The position numbers and the translations under genes were made by a program. From assembly GCF_002368395.1 (NCBI RefSeq), contig NZ_AP018254.1, positions 4,278,001-4,342,000 on the forward strand: a stretch of 64,000 nucleotides of DNA, written 5' to 3'. The notes under the pieces are model-generated. The model was not told the DNA's origin and searched no databases. It saw nothing but the letters and a program-made list of their open reading frames with translations. Positions 45,718-55,180 of this stretch are shown piece after piece; the stretch's first letter is position 1; each line of letters begins with the position of its first letter. The stretch is from Calothrix sp. NIES-3974. Lineage in GTDB: Bacteria; Cyanobacteriota; Cyanobacteriia; Cyanobacteriales; Nostocaceae.

Positions 45718-46826
45718 GTTGCCACTTGATGAAAAAGTAATTCCCACTGCTCAGTCACCAACGCCAAATCAAAGCGTTTTGATGTTGTTCGGGCTTGTCT
45801 TGATAAGTTTTGACGTTCTTCATCATTAGACATTAAGTAATCCATTATTTGAGCCAATTTACAAATATTTTCACTAGGGACTAATATTCCATTTATACCA
45901 TCTTGAATGACTTCACTTGGACCACTTGGGCAATCAGTTGATATCACGGCTAACCCGCAAGCCAATGCTTCTAATAGTACTAAAGGCAAACCCTCAAAAC
46001 GAGATGATAGAACAAATAGTTCTGATTTTTTCAGGATTGAAATTGGATTGCTAGTCACTCCTGGTAACAATACTTGATCTGTCAAACCAAGACTGAATAT
46101 CATTTTCTCTAGTTTTGTTCTTAGTGTTCCCTCACCAAATATTAATAGCTGCCAATCTGAATATTTATCAGCCAGCTTGTGAAATGCAGATATTAAAAGC
46201 TCAAAGTTTTTCTGGTATTCTAACCTGCCCATTCCTATAATCCATTTTTTGTCAGGGTCAGCACCTTTGGGTAAATTAACGGTGTCTTGCTCATCTTCAA
46301 AAGAGATTGGTTGTAATGGATTATAAATGACTGCTCTTTTAGTTTTTGGTAACCAGTCAAAATATGAATCAACACCTAGACTTACACTTACTACTTTTGC
46401 TGCGAATGGATAGATTAGGCGACGTAATTTTCCCCATATACCTTGATTACGAGCCATTCTTGGGTCATTTTGCTCAGTTACTATAACTGGATATTTCGTG
46501 TTGAAAAGAGATATTAAGGTCATTATATTTGATTCACACATGTGTGAGATGACAACATCTGGATTAAGTGATGAGATAGTCCTTCTCACTTTCCAAAAGC
46601 GATGTAAATTATTCCATAATGCATGAAGTATACTTGGAGAACTTTTAGCCAAATCAAGGGGAATTCTTTCCACTTCCTTTGCTACTTTATAAAAGTCTCT
46701 TTCAATACCTGCTATTGTGAGTAAAGAGACTTTGTGTCCTCTTTTAATTAAGCCTTCGGCAATTAAGACCACTGCCCTTTCAGCACCACCACAGGCAAGA
46801 GATGAAATAATTAGAGTGATGTGCAT
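45714..46826 (-). CDS. GT4-family glycosyltransferase
   Basis: The protein has 370 aa from the ATG at 46826, which follows TTAAGGAAAAT (good ribosome-binding site). Signatures: MHITLIISSLACGGAERAVVLIAEGL, PDVVISHMCESNIM, WIIGMGRLEYQKNFELLISA, LLIFGEGTLRTKLE and the donor-site SRFEGLPLVLLEALACGLAVISTDCPSGP (E-x7-E). It resembles WbaV/TagE-like enzymes found in Wzy loci. Translationally coupled to the Wzy gene. Sugar unknown. Confidence 0.9.
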   Translation of the reverse strand: MHITLIISSLACGGAERAVVLIAEGLIKRGHKVSLLTIAGIERDFYKVAKEVERIPLDLAKSSPSILHALWNNLHRFWKVRRTISSLNPDVVISHMCESNIMTLISLFNTKYPVIVTEQNDPRMARNQGIWGKLRRLIYPFAAKVVSVSLGVDSYFDWLPKTKRAVIYNPLQPISFEDEQDTVNLPKGADPDKKWIIGMGRLEYQKNFELLISAFHKLADKYSDWQLLIFGEGTLRTKLEKMIFSLGLTDQVLLPGVTSNPISILKKSELFVLSSRFEGLPLVLLEALACGLAVISTDCPSGPSEVIQDGINGILVPSENICKLAQIMDYLMSNDEERQNLSRQARTTSKRFDLALVTEQWELLFHQVAT

Positions 46827-46928
46827 AATTTTCCTTAATTTTGATTCCAAAAATACAAGTTTTAGCCTTTAAATTTATCTCAGTGATATCCTTGTTAGCT
46901 CTTTGTTAAAGTTTTTGGTCTGAACAAT

Positions 46929-48290
46929 TCACGTAAGTTTTTGTAACCTAATCTTAGCATTAAAAAACATATAAAAAAAACAAAATACATAGACACAACT
47001 TGTGGATAAGGCGATACCATTGATTCCCATAAACTGCATAAATAAATAATTAAAGACGATGTTAAAAATTAGATTAAAGGCGGAAACTTGCATCAAAATA
47101 TGATTTTTTTTCATAGCTGATATGAGTCTAACGACCAATATATTTGCTACATAAAAAGGAATTTGAAGGGCATAATAGACTTGAATGTTGGCAACTATTT
47201 TCGTATCCTGTGCAGTAAAGGAACCTCTTTGAAAAAGAATTTCAACTACTTGCTGGGAAAATATAATAAATAAAATTGCTAGTGGTATGGTTAGGGTAAA
47301 TATAATTTGTAAATACTTTTGAAGTGTGTGACTTACAGCTTTCCATTCCTGATGGGCAACCATTTTGGAAAAATAGGGGATTATGGCTGCACTTAGTGCT
47401 GTGGTGACTAGGGTGATTGGAAGGGAAATAACGCGATTTCCATAGTTTAGTGCTGCAACACTTCCTGGTGATAGCATGGCAGCCATTGACTGATCTACTA
47501 TCGATGTACTAGACATTAGCAACGAACCGGCAATCATGGGAATATATTGACCAAATACCTGACGCAGATGAGAGTCAAAACTGTATAATTTGGGATATAA
47601 GGAAATCCCTTGTTTGTGAAGTGAAATTCCCAATAAAATTATTTCTATAACACCACCAGCAATTAAACCTGTAGCTAAATTCAATACACCTAATGAATGA
47701 AATCCTAGTAAAAAGCCAATTGTCACAATTGAAGTTGTCATCGGAGAAATAGCAGCAAAGAAAAATTTCTCCCCAGCATTCAGAACTGAACTCCAAATAT
47801 CGATAATTCCGCTCAAAACAACTACTGGTGAAAGTAGACACAGTAGTTTAAAAGTAAGATTTAGTTTCTCCTCGTTAAATCCCTTAGCTATTAAGGGTAA
47901 ATAATAGGGCGCGATCGCAATCATAAAAATCGCAGTAAATGGCAGTAATATTAAACTCCAAAATATGACTCCGGAGAGTAGTTGATTCGATTCTTTTTGA
48001 CCTTTTTTTTCTCTCACTTGAATGTAGGTCGGTATCAGAGCTGCTGGAACTGAACCCGCAATCACATTAATCATAAACGAAGGTACTAATAGGGCAATTA
48101 AAAATGCATCCAAACTATCACTTGTACCAAATTTCCATGCTACCACCAATTCTTTGATTACTGCTGCCCCTTTTACTAAAGCTGTCCCCACAGCAACTAC
48201 AATAGCAGCACCAAAAATCTGGCGATTTGCAGAACCATTAGTGATTTTTCTCCAGTGAACAACTATGTTGTTCAATTTTTGAAGTTTCAT
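46929..48290 (-). CDS. Lipid-linked oligosaccharide flippase (MurJ/Wzx type)
   Basis: The protein has 453 aa. Around 12 to 14 membrane segments with the MVIN/MurJ fold: KGAAVIKELVVAWKFGTSDSLDAFLIALLVPSF near the N-terminus, SLPITLVTTALSAAIIPYFSKM, and a late LIFNIVFNYLFMQFMGINGIALSTS. In a polysaccharide cluster it should move undecaprenyl-linked repeat units to the periplasm. The first 30 residues are polar and may be cytoplasmic. It follows the dehydratase gene by 21 bases. Confidence 0.9.
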   Translation of the reverse strand: MKLQKLNNIVVHWRKITNGSANRQIFGAAIVVAVGTALVKGAAVIKELVVAWKFGTSDSLDAFLIALLVPSFMINVIAGSVPAALIPTYIQVREKKGQKESNQLLSGVIFWSLILLPFTAIFMIAIAPYYLPLIAKGFNEEKLNLTFKLLCLLSPVVVLSGIIDIWSSVLNAGEKFFFAAISPMTTSIVTIGFLLGFHSLGVLNLATGLIAGGVIEIILLGISLHKQGISLYPKLYSFDSHLRQVFGQYIPMIAGSLLMSSTSIVDQSMAAMLSPGSVAALNYGNRVISLPITLVTTALSAAIIPYFSKMVAHQEWKAVSHTLQKYLQIIFTLTIPLAILFIIFSQQVVEILFQRGSFTAQDTKIVANIQVYYALQIPFYVANILVVRLISAMKKNHILMQVSAFNLIFNIVFNYLFMQFMGINGIALSTSCVYVFCFFYMFFNAKIRLQKLT

Positions 48291-48311
48291 AGTGGTGTTT
48301 TATTAATTCAA

Positions 48312-50348
48312 TCAGATATGTTTAAGGGAAAAATCACGAGAATGGTTCGATGGTGTATCTATTTCCTTAGCAGTCCAACGACTGTTTTCATGAGGATATT
48401 GGGGTTTATACTCGGCAACTATTTGCTCTAACAAAAATAGAATAGAGTTGACATCGTTTCTTGCAGCTGCTTGACATAGTTTGTCCACTGCAACTTTCAA
48501 ATTATCAGGAACTATGCGACTAGCATTCTTCACCACTAATAATTTATCGTGTTCTGTGGGTTCGTATTCCTCCCCTTCTATAAATAATTCCTCAAACAAT
48601 TTTTCCCCTGGTCTTAATCCTGTAAACTGGATTTCTATATCCTTTCCGACTTCATAACCAGAGAGTCGGATTAGCTCTTTGGCTAAATCGACGATTTTCA
48701 CTGGTTGACCCATATTCAACATCAGTACTTCACCACCCCTTCCCAGTACTGCTGCTTGCAAAACTAACTGTACTGCTTCGGGGATGGTCATGAAATAGCG
48801 GCAAATGTCGGGGTGGGTGACGGTCACTGGTCCTCCTGCGGCAATTTGCTTTTTGAAGGTGGGGACTACACTCCCGCGACTTCCAAGAACATTACCAAAA
48901 CGAACTGCTACGTAGGATTTACCGCTTTGTTTAGCTGCTTGCAGGACTAGCATTTCGGCAACGCGTTTGCTCGCTCCCATGACGTTGGTGGGGTTGACCG
49001 CTTTGTCGGTGGATATCATGACAAAGTGATTGACGTTGTATTTAAGAGCTAGATTCAGGAGGTTTCTGGTGCCAATGACGTTGTTGGTGACAGCTTCGGG
49101 TGAATTAAGTTCCATTAGGGGAACATGTTTGTGGGCTGCTGCGTGAAATACTACGTCTGGTTGAAAGGTGGCAAAGGCATGTTCTAGTCTTTCGGGAATC
49201 CGGATGTCGGCAATAAAGGCTGATAGCTTGGGGGTTTGCCGTTGGGATTTGGCTTCTGTGGTCAGGAGTTGGATGACCTGATCTAGTTCCTGTTGAATGG
49301 TGAAGACGGAGTTCTCACCGTGTCCAATCAAGAGTATTTCTGATGGTAGACATTTGAGTATTTGCCGACAGAGTTCACTACCGATGGAACCTCCTGCACC
49401 GGTTATCAGGATACGTTTGCCTTGGATAAATTCGGAGACGCGCTGAGTATCTATTTGTACTGGTTCGCGACGGAGGAGGTCTTCGATTCTGACATCGCGG
49501 ATGCTGTCGAGGCGAACTTTGCCGTTGATGATTTCGTGAATACCTGGTAAGGTGAAGGTGTTGATCCCGGTTTGTTGACAGATATCTACGATGTCGCGAA
49601 TTACTCGTCCTGCGACGGTTGGCATGGCAATGATGACTTTACTGATGTGCAGGGATTGGATGATATCGGGGATGGATCGGCGATCGCCAACTACGGGAAC
49701 TCCGCGAATGCGAGCGTTGAGTTTATGGGGATCGTCGTCGATAAAGGCAACTGGTTGCAGTCCTAGCTGAGGATTTCGTTGCATTTCCTGGACTAGGGAT
49801 ATACCCGCACTACCTGCACCGACAATCAGGGTGCGTTCTTTAGATTGGGGGTGGATACGTCGCTGTTGCAGTCTTTCGATGATGCGAATACTGAATCGCA
49901 TTGCACCAATAAAGACGAAGGATAATAATCCGTCGATAAATGGTAGCGAATTTGGCAGTTCGTTAACACTGAAGGGGATAATATAGTTTGATATATCAAA
50001 CAAAATTGCCTGGACAATTACGGCAGCTATGGTTAGGACGGCAATGTATACTAGTTCCTCTATACTGGCATAGCGCCAATAACGCTTGTAAAATCCGAAG
50101 CTCCAAAAAACGGATATTTTAATAACCAAAAACAAAAGCGTTGCTGTCACCAAGTCCGGGAGGTAGGAGCTAATTTGTAAGTTTCCGTCTAGTCTGAGGA
50201 TGAGTGCAAGCAGGGGTGTAGATATAAATGCGATAATATCAAAAATTAGTAAGTGCCGATTACGCAGCTTGACTAGCTTTGCTGACACTTGTTTGAGAAG
50301 AAACTGTGTTAGTCGGTGTGAGAGAAAAAACAAAGAATTTATGACCAT
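48312..50348 (-). CDS. Membrane nucleotide-sugar 4,6-dehydratase (CapD/FlaA1/PglF type)
   Basis: The protein has 678 aa. Four to five membrane segments in the first 155 residues; a first Rossmann fold, RTLIVGAGSAGISLVQEM, at about 172-189 (CoA-binding-like); a second, ILITGAGGSIGSELCRQI, at about 313-330; and the catalytic STDKAVNPTNVMGASKR at 446-462, in which Asp and Lys replace Tyr of classical SDRs. This is the form found in UDP-GlcNAc 4,6-dehydratases (PglF, CapD, WbpM). It makes UDP-4-keto-6-deoxy-HexNAc, the probable substrate of the DegT aminotransferase. It is first in the cluster; the promoter should lie upstream of 50348. Confidence 0.93.
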   Translation of the reverse strand: MVINSLFFLSHRLTQFLLKQVSAKLVKLRNRHLLIFDIIAFISTPLLALILRLDGNLQISSYLPDLVTATLLFLVIKISVFWSFGFYKRYWRYASIEELVYIAVLTIAAVIVQAILFDISNYIIPFSVNELPNSLPFIDGLLSFVFIGAMRFSIRIIERLQQRRIHPQSKERTLIVGAGSAGISLVQEMQRNPQLGLQPVAFIDDDPHKLNARIRGVPVVGDRRSIPDIIQSLHISKVIIAMPTVAGRVIRDIVDICQQTGINTFTLPGIHEIINGKVRLDSIRDVRIEDLLRREPVQIDTQRVSEFIQGKRILITGAGGSIGSELCRQILKCLPSEILLIGHGENSVFTIQQELDQVIQLLTTEAKSQRQTPKLSAFIADIRIPERLEHAFATFQPDVVFHAAAHKHVPLMELNSPEAVTNNVIGTRNLLNLALKYNVNHFVMISTDKAVNPTNVMGASKRVAEMLVLQAAKQSGKSYVAVRFGNVLGSRGSVVPTFKKQIAAGGPVTVTHPDICRYFMTIPEAVQLVLQAAVLGRGGEVLMLNMGQPVKIVDLAKELIRLSGYEVGKDIEIQFTGLRPGEKLFEELFIEGEEYEPTEHDKLLVVKNASRIVPDNLKVAVDKLCQAAARNDVNSILFLLEQIVAEYKPQYPHENSRWTAKEIDTPSNHSRDFSLKHI

Positions 50349-51350
50349 CCAACCCTCCAGACGCAGCCAAATTGATTTTACCTTGACGATGCTAATGTCA
50401 AGATTTGGATGTTTGGCGTATTTGTTTTACGTATCTTCAGCAAAATCAAAAATGGATTGACCCATTGCAACAAAAATTGCGATCGCAATATGGGAGTCAA
50501 TTACAGTTGCAGGGAATTTATATTTTAATTTTGCATTTCATCAAGCCCTAGGAATGATATTTTTTTATTGACTACCCTATTTTTGACAAGAATTATATCC
50601 CCCTTGGCGATAGCTTACTTGTGATACGGAGTCAAGTTTACAAAAACCAGTGTTCTCATAACTTGATGCAATAATTGAGCAAAAACAAACCTTAGTTATA
50701 GATAACATCTGATTTTTATCATTCATATCAAGGAATTTCTGTTCAATTCACAATCGCAACACCCATCAACTTCCCCTAACTCGAAATTTCATTTGATTAT
50801 GTTTAGAGTTGAGAACAGTGGATAGATAATATTTTTTTAAATCTCTATTTATGGTGGCTGGTGAATGGTTGGAATGATCAGATTTGGTGTTGGCCAGAAT
50901 CTGGGAAATTTTTACATGACCGCATTGTTTCCTCTAGATGTTACCTAGTGGGGGTTTTCTGTCACAACACGCAACACATCAACAACCGTTAACCATGATA
51001 TCACCAGCAACACGGAGGCGTTACAGAAGCAACTTATCTACGGAGTCAATATTGAGTGATTTGATCGTGTTCAACCATCACATCAAATTTGTAGCAGTTT
51101 TCATGGCCAATGTCGTGCCAATTTGGCAGAACATCCGATGCAAAACCCGAATCAATCCGTATTGAAGGGAGAAATTAGGTCAAGAAGAAAGGATGATTCT
51201 ACTGGAAGTCAGGATTTTTTGGGTATAAAAAGCTGATGCTAATCATGCATAGGTTTTGCTGTCTTGATTTGACCACTAATCACTGAAATAAATGGATTGC
51301 AAAACCTTTTCTTTCTCCCAAGAAAACTTATATACGCAAATATTATGAGC
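50349..51350. other. 1-kb upstream region of the polysaccharide cluster
   Basis: Between two minus-strand genes. It should hold the promoter of the 20-kb cluster, near 50350-50650, and the terminator region of whatever lies above. It carries the shared 19-nt motif (51112-51130). Open frames here have no protein-like motifs. No RNA gene was recognised. Confidence 0.5.
51112..51130. promoter_or_regulatory. Shared 19-nt motif with TGCCAATTTGGCA palindrome
   Basis: GTCGTGCCAATTTGGCAGA. It lies about 760 bases before the first gene of the polysaccharide cluster. The same motif, with one change in the centre of the palindrome, occurs inside the cluster at 38946-38964. Confidence 0.4.
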
Positions 51351-51869
51351 TTAAATCTTAGCTTCCAAGGACTTAAGGTATTCCGTATTTACACCAGACT
51401 CACGGGTGAGGGCAATTTTGCCAGTACGAGCAATTTCTCGTAATCCAAACTTTTGTAACACCTGGACAATTGCCACCATTTTTCCTGGGTCGCCGACAAC
51501 TTCCAGGGTCAGTGAATCTTCTGCCACATCAACAACACGAGCGCGGAAAATTTGGGCGATCTCAACAACCTCGGAGCGATTGATGCTGGTAGCGTTGACT
51601 TTGAGCAGCATCAATTCCCGTTCCACACAGGGGACTTCGGTAACGTCTTGAACCTTTAAAACGTTGATGAGCTTGTATAACTGCTTTGTTAATTGCTCAA
51701 TAATGCGGTCGTCTCCCGGTACTACCATCGTGATGCGTGAGACTCCGGATTGCTCCGCAGGACCAACGGCCAAGCTTTCGATATTAAAACCCCGACGTGC
51801 AAATAATCCCGCGATACGAGAGAGAACTCCCGCTTCGTCTTCAACTAGTACCGAGAGTGTGTGTTTCAT
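51351..51869 (-). CDS. ilvH: Acetolactate synthase small (regulatory) subunit
   Basis: The protein has 172 aa. ACT domain at the N-terminus: [39 protein letters not shown] and [11 protein letters not shown]; the second ACT-like half has [31 protein letters not shown]. It binds valine and gives feedback control of acetolactate synthase. The catalytic ilvB/ilvG gene is not in the window. ilvC (59364-60359) is 7.5 kb away, so the ilv genes are scattered, as usual in cyanobacteria. Confidence 0.96.
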   Translation of the reverse strand: MKHTLSVLVEDEAGVLSRIAGLFARRGFNIESLAVGPAEQSGVSRITMVVPGDDRIIEQLTKQLYKLINVLKVQDVTEVPCVERELMLLKVNATSINRSEVVEIAQIFRARVVDVAEDSLTLEVVGDPGKMVAIVQVLQKFGLREIARTGKIALTRESGVNTEYLKSLEAKI

Positions 51870-52539
51870 GATTAGCCAAGACCAATGAGGGCAGACAACT
51901 AAAAGGTAAGGTGGAAAGGTTGATGTGGGTATAGCGATCGCCAGACTAAAGACTAAAATCTTAGATTCAAATCTGATTTTGCTGTCGAGAGCAAGATATA
52001 TCTCTTTTGCCAGCTGGTGATTCAGGACGAGGGTTTTGGTAGAGACGGGGTTAGACTAGGAAATTTAAGATAGATTTTAGATTTGTAATTATATTTAACT
52101 ACAAAAAATGCCAGATTGATCAAGTTAATTGATCAATTTATCTAAAAATCATGATTTTTTTCAGGAGTGGGAATAGGGAGTAATAGCGTTTTACATTGGA
52201 GTTGATACCTGATGGGGAGCTTTCGGGAGTAGGGGAAGAAAATGTCTCAAAATTTGAGTGAAATGGTATTAGTAAACGAAAACCCATATTCCGCAATCAT
52301 CTCAAATCCAAAATCCGTCTTGGAAGGTTTGTTGGAAAAATAAATCTCCCCGAAGTTTACCGGAAAGCGCAAAGTCTGCGGGGGATACTCCCCCCGTAGA
52401 ACTTTGTCAGAAGAAAATCTTCCTGGTAACCTCTCTTCCCCAACTTTCCGCAAAATCCAAAATTTCATCAGATGCGTCGAAAATTCCGAAACAAGCTAGA
52501 ATCATAATTAGCAATTGCAAAAAATTACGTTCGTTGTTT
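51870..52539. other. Intergenic region with G-rich hairpin
   Basis: Carries a hairpin with stem CGGGGG/CCCCCG extended by AAAGT/ACTTT (52371-52405) and GGGAGTA repeats near 52170. An open frame on the minus strand over this repeat has no motif. The promoter region of ribBA lies in the last 100 bases. Confidence 0.5.
52371..52405. repeat. G-rich imperfect hairpin
   Basis: AAAGT-ctg-CGGGGG, 6-nt loop, CCCCCG-taga-ACTTT. Intergenic. A possible dispersed palindromic repeat; no T-run follows. Confidence 0.5.
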
Positions 52540-54219
52540 GTGTCCCAGACTCCCACCCCAGCTAATCCAGAATTTCAATTTGATTCTATCCCCGCAGCCC
52601 TGGCAGACCTCAAAGCAGGACGCACTATTGTGGTTGTTGATGATGAAAATCGCGAAAATGAAGGCGATTTGATTTGTGCAGCCCAATTTGCCACCCCTGA
52701 CATGATTAATTTTATGGCGGTGGAAGCGCGAGGTTTAATTTGTTTGGCAATGACTGGGGAACGGCTTGACCAGTTGGAGTTGCCGTTGATGGTGACTAAT
52801 ATCACAGACCCAAACCAAACAGCTTTCACCGTCAGTATTGACGCTAGCCCCCATTTAGGGGTAAGTACGGGAATTTCCGCAGAAGACCGAGCGCGAACCA
52901 TTCAAGTGGCTCTCAATCCAGCGACAAAACCCTCAGATTTACGCCGTCCGGGACATATCTTCCCCTTGCGAGCCAAGGAGGGGGGTGTACTAAAACGAGC
53001 AGGACATACGGAGGCGGCGGTCGATTTAGCACGGTTGGCTGGTTTATATCCGGCTGGGGTGATTTGCGAAATTCAAAACCCCAATGGTTCAATGGCGCGC
53101 TTGCCAGAGTTGATAGAGTATGCCCAGCGTCATAAATTGAAGATAATTAGTATTGCCGATTTAATTAGTTATCGTTTGCAACATGACCGCTTGGTGTATC
53201 GGGAGGTGGTGACAAAGCTACCGAGTCAATTTGGTAATTTTGATATCTACGGATATCGGCATACCCTGAATAATACTGAACATGTGGCGATTGTCAAGGG
53301 CGACCCGGCCAAGTTTCGTGATCAACCGGTGATGGTGAGGATGCATTCGGAATGTTTAACGGGGGATGCATTGGGTTCTTTGCGCTGTGATTGTCGGATG
53401 CAATTGCAAGCGGCTTTAAAAATGATTGAAAATGCTGGTCAGGGGGTAGTGGTTTATCTGCGTCAAGAGGGTCGGGGTATTGGTTTAATTAATAAGCTCA
53501 AAGCCTATTCTCTCCAGGATATGGGTTTGGATACGGTGGAAGCAAACGAAAGGTTGGGATTTGCAGCTGATTTGCGCGATTATGGAATGGGGGCCCAGAT
53601 TTTGATGGATTTGGGGGTTCACCAAATTCGTTTGATTACCAATAACCCCCGTAAAATTGCTGGTTTGAAGGGGTATGATTTAGAGATTGTTGACCGCGTA
53701 CCTTTGTTGATCGAGGCTAATGATTATAATTCCTATTATTTGGCGACAAAGGCCAAAAAACTAGGTCACATGTTGTTGCAAACCTACTTGTTGACGGTGG
53801 CCATAAATTGGCGTGACGAACCCCAATGTATTACAGACCGTTACGAACGTTTAGAAAAATTACGGTTTATTGCTGGCAATTATAATTTATTATTGCAGGA
53901 AGATGCCCGTCCGTTAGCTTTGGCTTTATTTGATCAAGCATCGTTAACAGTACACTTAGGTTTTGATCAACCCCATCTTGCACCACCTGACTGGTATCGC
54001 CAAAAAGACCATCCCTATGTCAAAGCTGTCGGAAAAATCCTGGATGAGTTAGCGAGTCTACCCTACGTAGAAAAATGGGAATTTTTAGTTTCTTCTGGAA
54101 ATGACCCGTTGAGTAACTTACAGGTACAGCTTGATCGGGAAATATATAGGCGATCGCAAATTCCTTCTAGTTTGTTGGAGCAGTTGACAACCCAGAAGAT
54201 TTATAGTTTTTCGGGTTAA
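52540..54219 (+). CDS. ribBA: Bifunctional RibBA: DHBP synthase / GTP cyclohydrolase II
   Basis: The protein has 559 aa from the GTG at 52540; a TTG two codons upstream is the alternative. The RibB half (about 14-215) has [46 protein letters not shown], making 3,4-dihydroxy-2-butanone-4-phosphate. The RibA half (about 225-415) has the zinc cysteines Cys272, Cys283 and Cys285 in [19 protein letters not shown] and [16 protein letters not shown], converting GTP to the pyrimidine precursor of riboflavin. After the core is a ~140-residue extension ([20 protein letters not shown] to the end) not part of the two domains but seen in cyanobacterial members. No other rib gene is adjacent. Confidence 0.95.
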   Translation: MSQTPTPANPEFQFDSIPAALADLKAGRTIVVVDDENRENEGDLICAAQFATPDMINFMAVEARGLICLAMTGERLDQLELPLMVTNITDPNQTAFTVSIDASPHLGVSTGISAEDRARTIQVALNPATKPSDLRRPGHIFPLRAKEGGVLKRAGHTEAAVDLARLAGLYPAGVICEIQNPNGSMARLPELIEYAQRHKLKIISIADLISYRLQHDRLVYREVVTKLPSQFGNFDIYGYRHTLNNTEHVAIVKGDPAKFRDQPVMVRMHSECLTGDALGSLRCDCRMQLQAALKMIENAGQGVVVYLRQEGRGIGLINKLKAYSLQDMGLDTVEANERLGFAADLRDYGMGAQILMDLGVHQIRLITNNPRKIAGLKGYDLEIVDRVPLLIEANDYNSYYLATKAKKLGHMLLQTYLLTVAINWRDEPQCITDRYERLEKLRFIAGNYNLLLQEDARPLALALFDQASLTVHLGFDQPHLAPPDWYRQKDHPYVKAVGKILDELASLPYVEKWEFLVSSGNDPLSNLQVQLDREIYRRSQIPSSLLEQLTTQKIYSFSG

Positions 54220-54226
54220 ATCTGGT

Positions 54227-55180
54227 TTATTCTGCCACAAAAGAGAGAATTGCTTGAGCGGTAACTTCTGGTTGCTCTAGGTGGGGAACATGGCCACAGT
54301 TTTCAATCCAAACCAATTTACTATGGGGAATTCCCCGTTTAAATCTGGCTGCATCCTTGACTCCCAGGATTTTATCACTATCTCCCCAGAGAATTAAAGT
54401 TGGCTGTGAGATTTTGTTGAGGGTAGTAAATCGAAACGGACGATAGCCACCGCTTTTGGTAAAAGCAATTAAAGAACGATGCCAATTTTCCATCCCTAAG
54501 TGTAATGAAGCACATATCTGCGCATCTAGGGAAGCAAATTCTTTATTCTTGTAAGCAGCACGGGAAATACTTTGACGAATTTTCGGATTCCGTAAAAAAT
54601 CAGTAGCCCATGTATCCAATGGAGGAAACATCAATTTACTAATCGGTGAACCCCCCGTTAATCCAGCACTATCAATTAATACAAGTTTTTTTACCACATC
54701 GGGATAGGTAAGGGAAAAATCAATTGCAGCTGCACCTCCCATTGATGCACCCACTAGAATAATTGGTTGATTAATCAGGGTATGCCAAAACTGGTAAAGA
54801 TGGGTTTTAATACTATCTGTCGTGTAGGGAATATCCAGTGGACGTTGATTAAAGCCAAACCCCAGTAAATCCACACCCCACGTTGCATGGGATACAGCTA
54901 ATCGGGGAATCAGACGACGAAATTCCAACACCGAACTATCAAAACCGTGTAACAACAGAATGGGTTGTCCGCCATTGCCTTGATGAATGTAACTCGTTTG
55001 AATTGGTTGTTGTCTCCCAGGGATAGAAATATTTACCTGTTGCAGATTTTGGACTAGGGTAATAGAAGTTTCTTCCGTCAACTGCTGTAGGCTAGCTGCT
55101 GGTAAAAAGCTGATTAAATCCTTGATTCTAGTTGTATCGCTAGTCTGACCCACCCTAATCACTCCCGTGTCTTGAAGCAT
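54227..55180 (-). CDS. Alpha/beta hydrolase
   Basis: The protein has 317 aa. GxSxG-type nucleophile elbow ILVGASMGGAAAIDF with Ser146, acid likely Asp269 in LILWGDSDKILG, and His297 in ENCGHVPHLEQP; HGFDSSVLEFRRL forms the oxyanion region. The N-terminal ~60 residues are an extra segment without signal peptide. The family includes esterases, haloalkane-like and C-C hydrolases; substrate unknown. It converges on ribBA with only 7 bases between. Confidence 0.86.
   Translation of the reverse strand: MLQDTGVIRVGQTSDTTRIKDLISFLPAASLQQLTEETSITLVQNLQQVNISIPGRQQPIQTSYIHQGNGGQPILLLHGFDSSVLEFRRLIPRLAVSHATWGVDLLGFGFNQRPLDIPYTTDSIKTHLYQFWHTLINQPIILVGASMGGAAAIDFSLTYPDVVKKLVLIDSAGLTGGSPISKLMFPPLDTWATDFLRNPKIRQSISRAAYKNKEFASLDAQICASLHLGMENWHRSLIAFTKSGGYRPFRFTTLNKISQPTLILWGDSDKILGVKDAARFKRGIPHSKLVWIENCGHVPHLEQPEVTAQAILSFVAE

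Noticed and set aside
50938-51165. Open frame of 75 codons upstream of the polysaccharide cluster
   Set aside because: No motif, no ribosome-binding site and repeat-like content.
52379-52396. FMN riboswitch upstream of ribBA
   Set aside because: The G-rich hairpin does not have the conserved multi-helix layout, and it is a repeat-like stem.
52247-52468. Open frame of 73 codons before ribBA
   Set aside because: It covers the G-rich hairpin and other repeat DNA.
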